The notes under the pieces were generated by a model. That model saw only the letters and a list, made by a program, of their open reading frames with translations. It did not search any database and was not told where the DNA came from. A DNA stretch of 14,805 nt from an uncultured Paracoccaceae bacterium. Lineage in GTDB: Bacteria > Pseudomonadota > Alphaproteobacteria > Rhodobacterales > Rhodobacteraceae. Positions 13,317 to 14,805 of this stretch are shown piece after piece; the stretch's first letter is position 1, and every line of letters begins with the position of its first letter. Where the stretch lies: positions 1-14,805 of the forward strand of contig CALHST010000378.1 of assembly GCA_938038825.1 (NCBI GenBank). Direction: 5' to 3'. The position numbers and the translations under genes are program-made.

Positions 13317-13347
13317 AGGGGCCTTCTTGAACTCATAAGAGGCCCTT
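13317..13347 (+). promoter_or_regulatory. Hairpin covering the terS ribosome binding site
   Basis: The 5' arm AGGGGCC-T-TCTT (13317-13328) pairs with AAGAGGCCCTT (13337-13347): 11 pairs including one G-U, a one-base bulge at 13324 and an 8-base loop. The terS Shine-Dalgarno AAGAGG (13337-13342) lies wholly in the 3' arm. A second Shine-Dalgarno, GGAGGGG (13315-13321), precedes TTG-AAC-TCA-TAA (13327-13338), a possible 3-codon leader frame inside the hairpin. Confidence 0.5.
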
Positions 13348-13351
13348 GCAC

Positions 13352-13696
13352 ATGACTATGATCACTTTGGACAAGCAGATCGAATTTGAAGAAAAACTGC
13401 TCGAAGATACGCGGGCAGCGCTGCAGTTATTGCGCGAAGAAATAGAAGAACTCCGGGAAAAACTCGGAGAAGGCGACATGTCGGAAGTTTCTGGTGCCAG
13501 CACCAATGTGAAGAAACTGAACACGCTTTATGACGCGTGTCTAGAAACGGATAACCGCCTTGGAAAATGCAAAGACCGAAAAGCTGGAATCGCCCAAAAC
13601 GGAGTCGCCTTTGATTTGCACGCCGCACGGGATTCGATCGGGTGCAAGCTGGATCGCCTGCGCGAGTGCTGCGGCGCAGACATTATTTCTGGATGA
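13352..13696 (+). CDS. terS: GTA small terminase subunit (RcGTA g1-like)
   Basis: 114 residues from the ATG at 13352, which has AAGAGG 9 bases upstream; a second ATG two codons on is too far from it. The N-terminal half is an uninterrupted charged helix with a coiled-coil look (EFEEKLLEDTRAALQLLREE at 11-30, then IEELREKL). Next come the GEGDMSEVSGAS link at 39-50 and a second helical part (KKLNTLYDACLETDNRL at 54-70, DLHAARDSIGCKLDRLRECC at 88-107). No helix-turn-helix is visible, as expected for the RcGTA protein, which is thought to bind DNA without sequence preference so that host DNA is packaged at random. It would form an oligomer feeding DNA to TerL. It is the first gene after the promoter. 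The last 86 bases overlap the frame assigned to terL. Confidence 0.85.
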   Translation: MTMITLDKQIEFEEKLLEDTRAALQLLREEIEELREKLGEGDMSEVSGASTNVKKLNTLYDACLETDNRLGKCKDRKAGIAQNGVAFDLHAARDSIGCKLDRLRECCGADIISG

Positions 13697-14805
13697 CCTG
13701 ACCGAGGGAGAGCTGCGTGCTCTCCCTTACCTTTTCGAATTCTGGGCATACGACCATCAGCTACCACCAGAGGGGGATTGGCGCACCTGGGTGATCTTGG
13801 GCGGACGCGGTGCGGGCAAAACGCGTGCAGGTGCGGAATGGGTGCGCGCACAGGTGGAAGGGGCAAAGCCGTTTGATACCGGGCGCGCGCGCCGTGTGGC
13901 GCTTGTGGGGGAAACCTTCGATCAGGTGCGCGAAGTGATGATCTTTGGTGACAGCGGGATCTTGGCCTGCTCACCCGAGGATCGTCGCCCCACGTGGGAA
14001 GCCGGACGCAAGCGTCTTGTTTGGCCCAATGGGGCCATTGCAACTGTGCACACAGCGTACGACCCCGAAGGGTTACGGGGCCCGCAATTTGATGCGGCCT
14101 GGGTGGACGAATTGGCCAAATGGCCAAAGGCGCAGGATACGTGGGACATGCTGCAATTTGCGTTGCGCCTTGGGGATGATCCACGGGTGTGCGTGACCAC
14201 CACTCCGCGTAACGTCGATGTGCTGAAACAGCTGCTGGCCAGCCCAACCACAGTTCAAACCCACGCCAAGACCGAAGCCAACCGGGCCAATCTTGCCAAA
14301 TCCTTTTTGCAGGAAGTGCGCGCGCGCTATGCGGGCTCTCGATTGGCGCGGCAGGAACTGGATGGCGTTTTGTTGGCGGATGCCGAAGGCGCGTTGTGGA
14401 CGTCGGAATTGATTGAATCGCGCCGGGCCAAAAAGACCCCCGATCTGGATCGCATTGTTGTGGCGGTGGATCCGTCTGTGAGTGGCGGAAAAACATCCGA
14501 CGAATGCGGAATTGTCGTTGTTGGCGCTGTTATGGAAGGCCCCCCACAGGATTGGCGGGCCTATGTGCTCGCTGATTGCACGGTGTCGCAAGCCAGCCCA
14601 ACGGAATGGGCAAAAGCGGCCATTCGCGCGATGGAACATTACGGGGGGGATCGTCTTGTGGCCGAAGTGAATCAAGGGGGGCAATTGGTGCAGGATATTT
14701 TACGGCAAGTGGATCCGTTGGTGCCCTACAAAGGCGTGCATGCGACACGCGGGAAAATCGCGCGCGCGGAACCCGTTGCGGCGCTGTACGAACAGGGGCG
14801 CGTGT
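13611..14805 (+). CDS. terL: GTA large terminase (RcGTA g2-like), 3' end outside the window
   Basis: 398 codons are present and the frame continues past the right edge. This is the packaging motor: an ATPase that pumps DNA into the GTA capsid and a nuclease that cuts headfuls. Counting from TTG 13611, Walker A GGRGAGKT is at 64-71 with K70, Walker B-like AAWVDE at 162-167, and the coupling motif VCVTTTPR at 193-200. The RNase H-like nuclease domain starts at IVVAVDPSVSGG (282-293) with D287, followed by VAEVNQGGQL at 350-359. YLFEFWAYDHQLPPEGDWRTW (40-60) is a head typical of GTA and HK97-type terminases. The start is uncertain: the frame opens after a TAG at 13542-13544 and has no ATG or GTG before 13791. 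TTG 13611 has GGAG 6 bases upstream and is my choice; TTG 13560 is the alternative. Portal, protease and capsid genes should follow. Confidence 0.9.
   Translation, partial: MICTPHGIRSGASWIACASAAAQTLFLDDLTEGELRALPYLFEFWAYDHQLPPEGDWRTWVILGGRGAGKTRAGAEWVRAQVEGAKPFDTGRARRVALVGETFDQVREVMIFGDSGILACSPEDRRPTWEAGRKRLVWPNGAIATVHTAYDPEGLRGPQFDAAWVDELAKWPKAQDTWDMLQFALRLGDDPRVCVTTTPRNVDVLKQLLASPTTVQTHAKTEANRANLAKSFLQEVRARYAGSRLARQELDGVLLADAEGALWTSELIESRRAKKTPDLDRIVVAVDPSVSGGKTSDECGIVVVGAVMEGPPQDWRAYVLADCTVSQASPTEWAKAAIRAMEHYGGDRLVAEVNQGGQLVQDILRQVDPLVPYKGVHATRGKIARAEPVAALYEQGRV

Noticed and set aside
12983..13330. 115-codon plus-strand frame in the gap before the GTA cluster
   Set aside because: No ribosome site, no family resemblance, and it runs through the TTGACA/TATCTT promoter and the leader hairpins.
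13545..13696. Programmed +1 frameshift making a TerS-TerL fusion
   Set aside because: Possible in principle because terL is in the +1 frame, but I saw no slippery heptamer with a supporting structure, and TTG 13611 with GGAG is a simpler explanation. Kept only as an alternative.
13528..14496. 322-codon open frame on the minus strand opposite the terminase genes
   Set aside because: The protein is rich in Pro, Arg and His, as expected from reading GC-rich coding DNA backwards; the plus strand encodes an evident TerL.
13352..14805. Terminase genes as part of an active prophage
   Set aside because: No integrase, attachment site, repressor or lysogeny gene in the window, and both proteins look like the RcGTA type. 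The genes beyond the edge would confirm this.
1..14805. CRISPR array, tRNA, rRNA, insertion sequence or toxin-antitoxin pair
   Set aside because: Looked for regularly spaced repeats, cloverleaf-like segments, transposase motifs and small paired genes; none could be supported.

Overview
The window looks like chromosomal DNA of a Rhodobacterales (roseobacter-type) alphaproteobacterium. Four things point there. The right end opens a gene cluster of the Rhodobacter capsulatus gene transfer agent (RcGTA) type. A complete tetrahydrofolate-linked sarcosine oxidase operon is present in the order soxB-soxD-soxA-soxG. The fabF-mltG pair is alphaproteobacterial in style. An intergenic GC-hairpin element of a kind I remember as common in this order lies between two operons. 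I saw no rRNA, tRNA, CRISPR array, transposase or insertion sequence.

Left, minus strand (1-1625): two Tad-pilus minor-pilin-type genes, a TadG-like protein with a von Willebrand A domain followed by a TadE-like protein cut by the window edge. Their stop and start codons overlap by 4 bases. A 442-base gap (1626-2067) separates them from the plus-strand genes and holds a possible sigma-54 promoter for the pilus genes and a perfect 14-base palindrome just before the next gene.

Centre, plus strand (2068-9258): a glutamate dehydrogenase and, 2 bases later, a small cysteine-rich GFA/DUF6151-type putative zinc protein. Then comes the four-subunit sarcosine oxidase operon. This enzyme demethylates sarcosine, an intermediate of choline and glycine betaine breakdown, to glycine, and passes the one-carbon unit to tetrahydrofolate. 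With glutamate dehydrogenase nearby, the block reads as use of methylated amines and amino acids for carbon and nitrogen.

Right of centre (9259-12408): a non-coding stretch with the hairpin repeat/terminator, then fabF (fatty-acid elongation), mltG (ends peptidoglycan strands) and a small ACT-domain protein, tightly packed as an envelope-related operon. A secreted protein of unknown function (12405-12965) is convergent on the minus strand and shares its stop-codon bases with the ACT gene.

Right end (12966-14805): a 386-base regulatory region with a strong promoter-like element, then the small terminase (terS, RcGTA g1) and most of the large terminase (terL, RcGTA g2). The cluster continues beyond the window. 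GTAs are domesticated prophages that package random host DNA, so the cluster itself is a known system. The less ordinary observations are local: an mRNA hairpin that would hide the terS ribosome binding site and encloses a possible 3-codon leader ORF, a terL with no ATG or GTG start in a usable place, and a near-perfect dyad just upstream of the -35 element.
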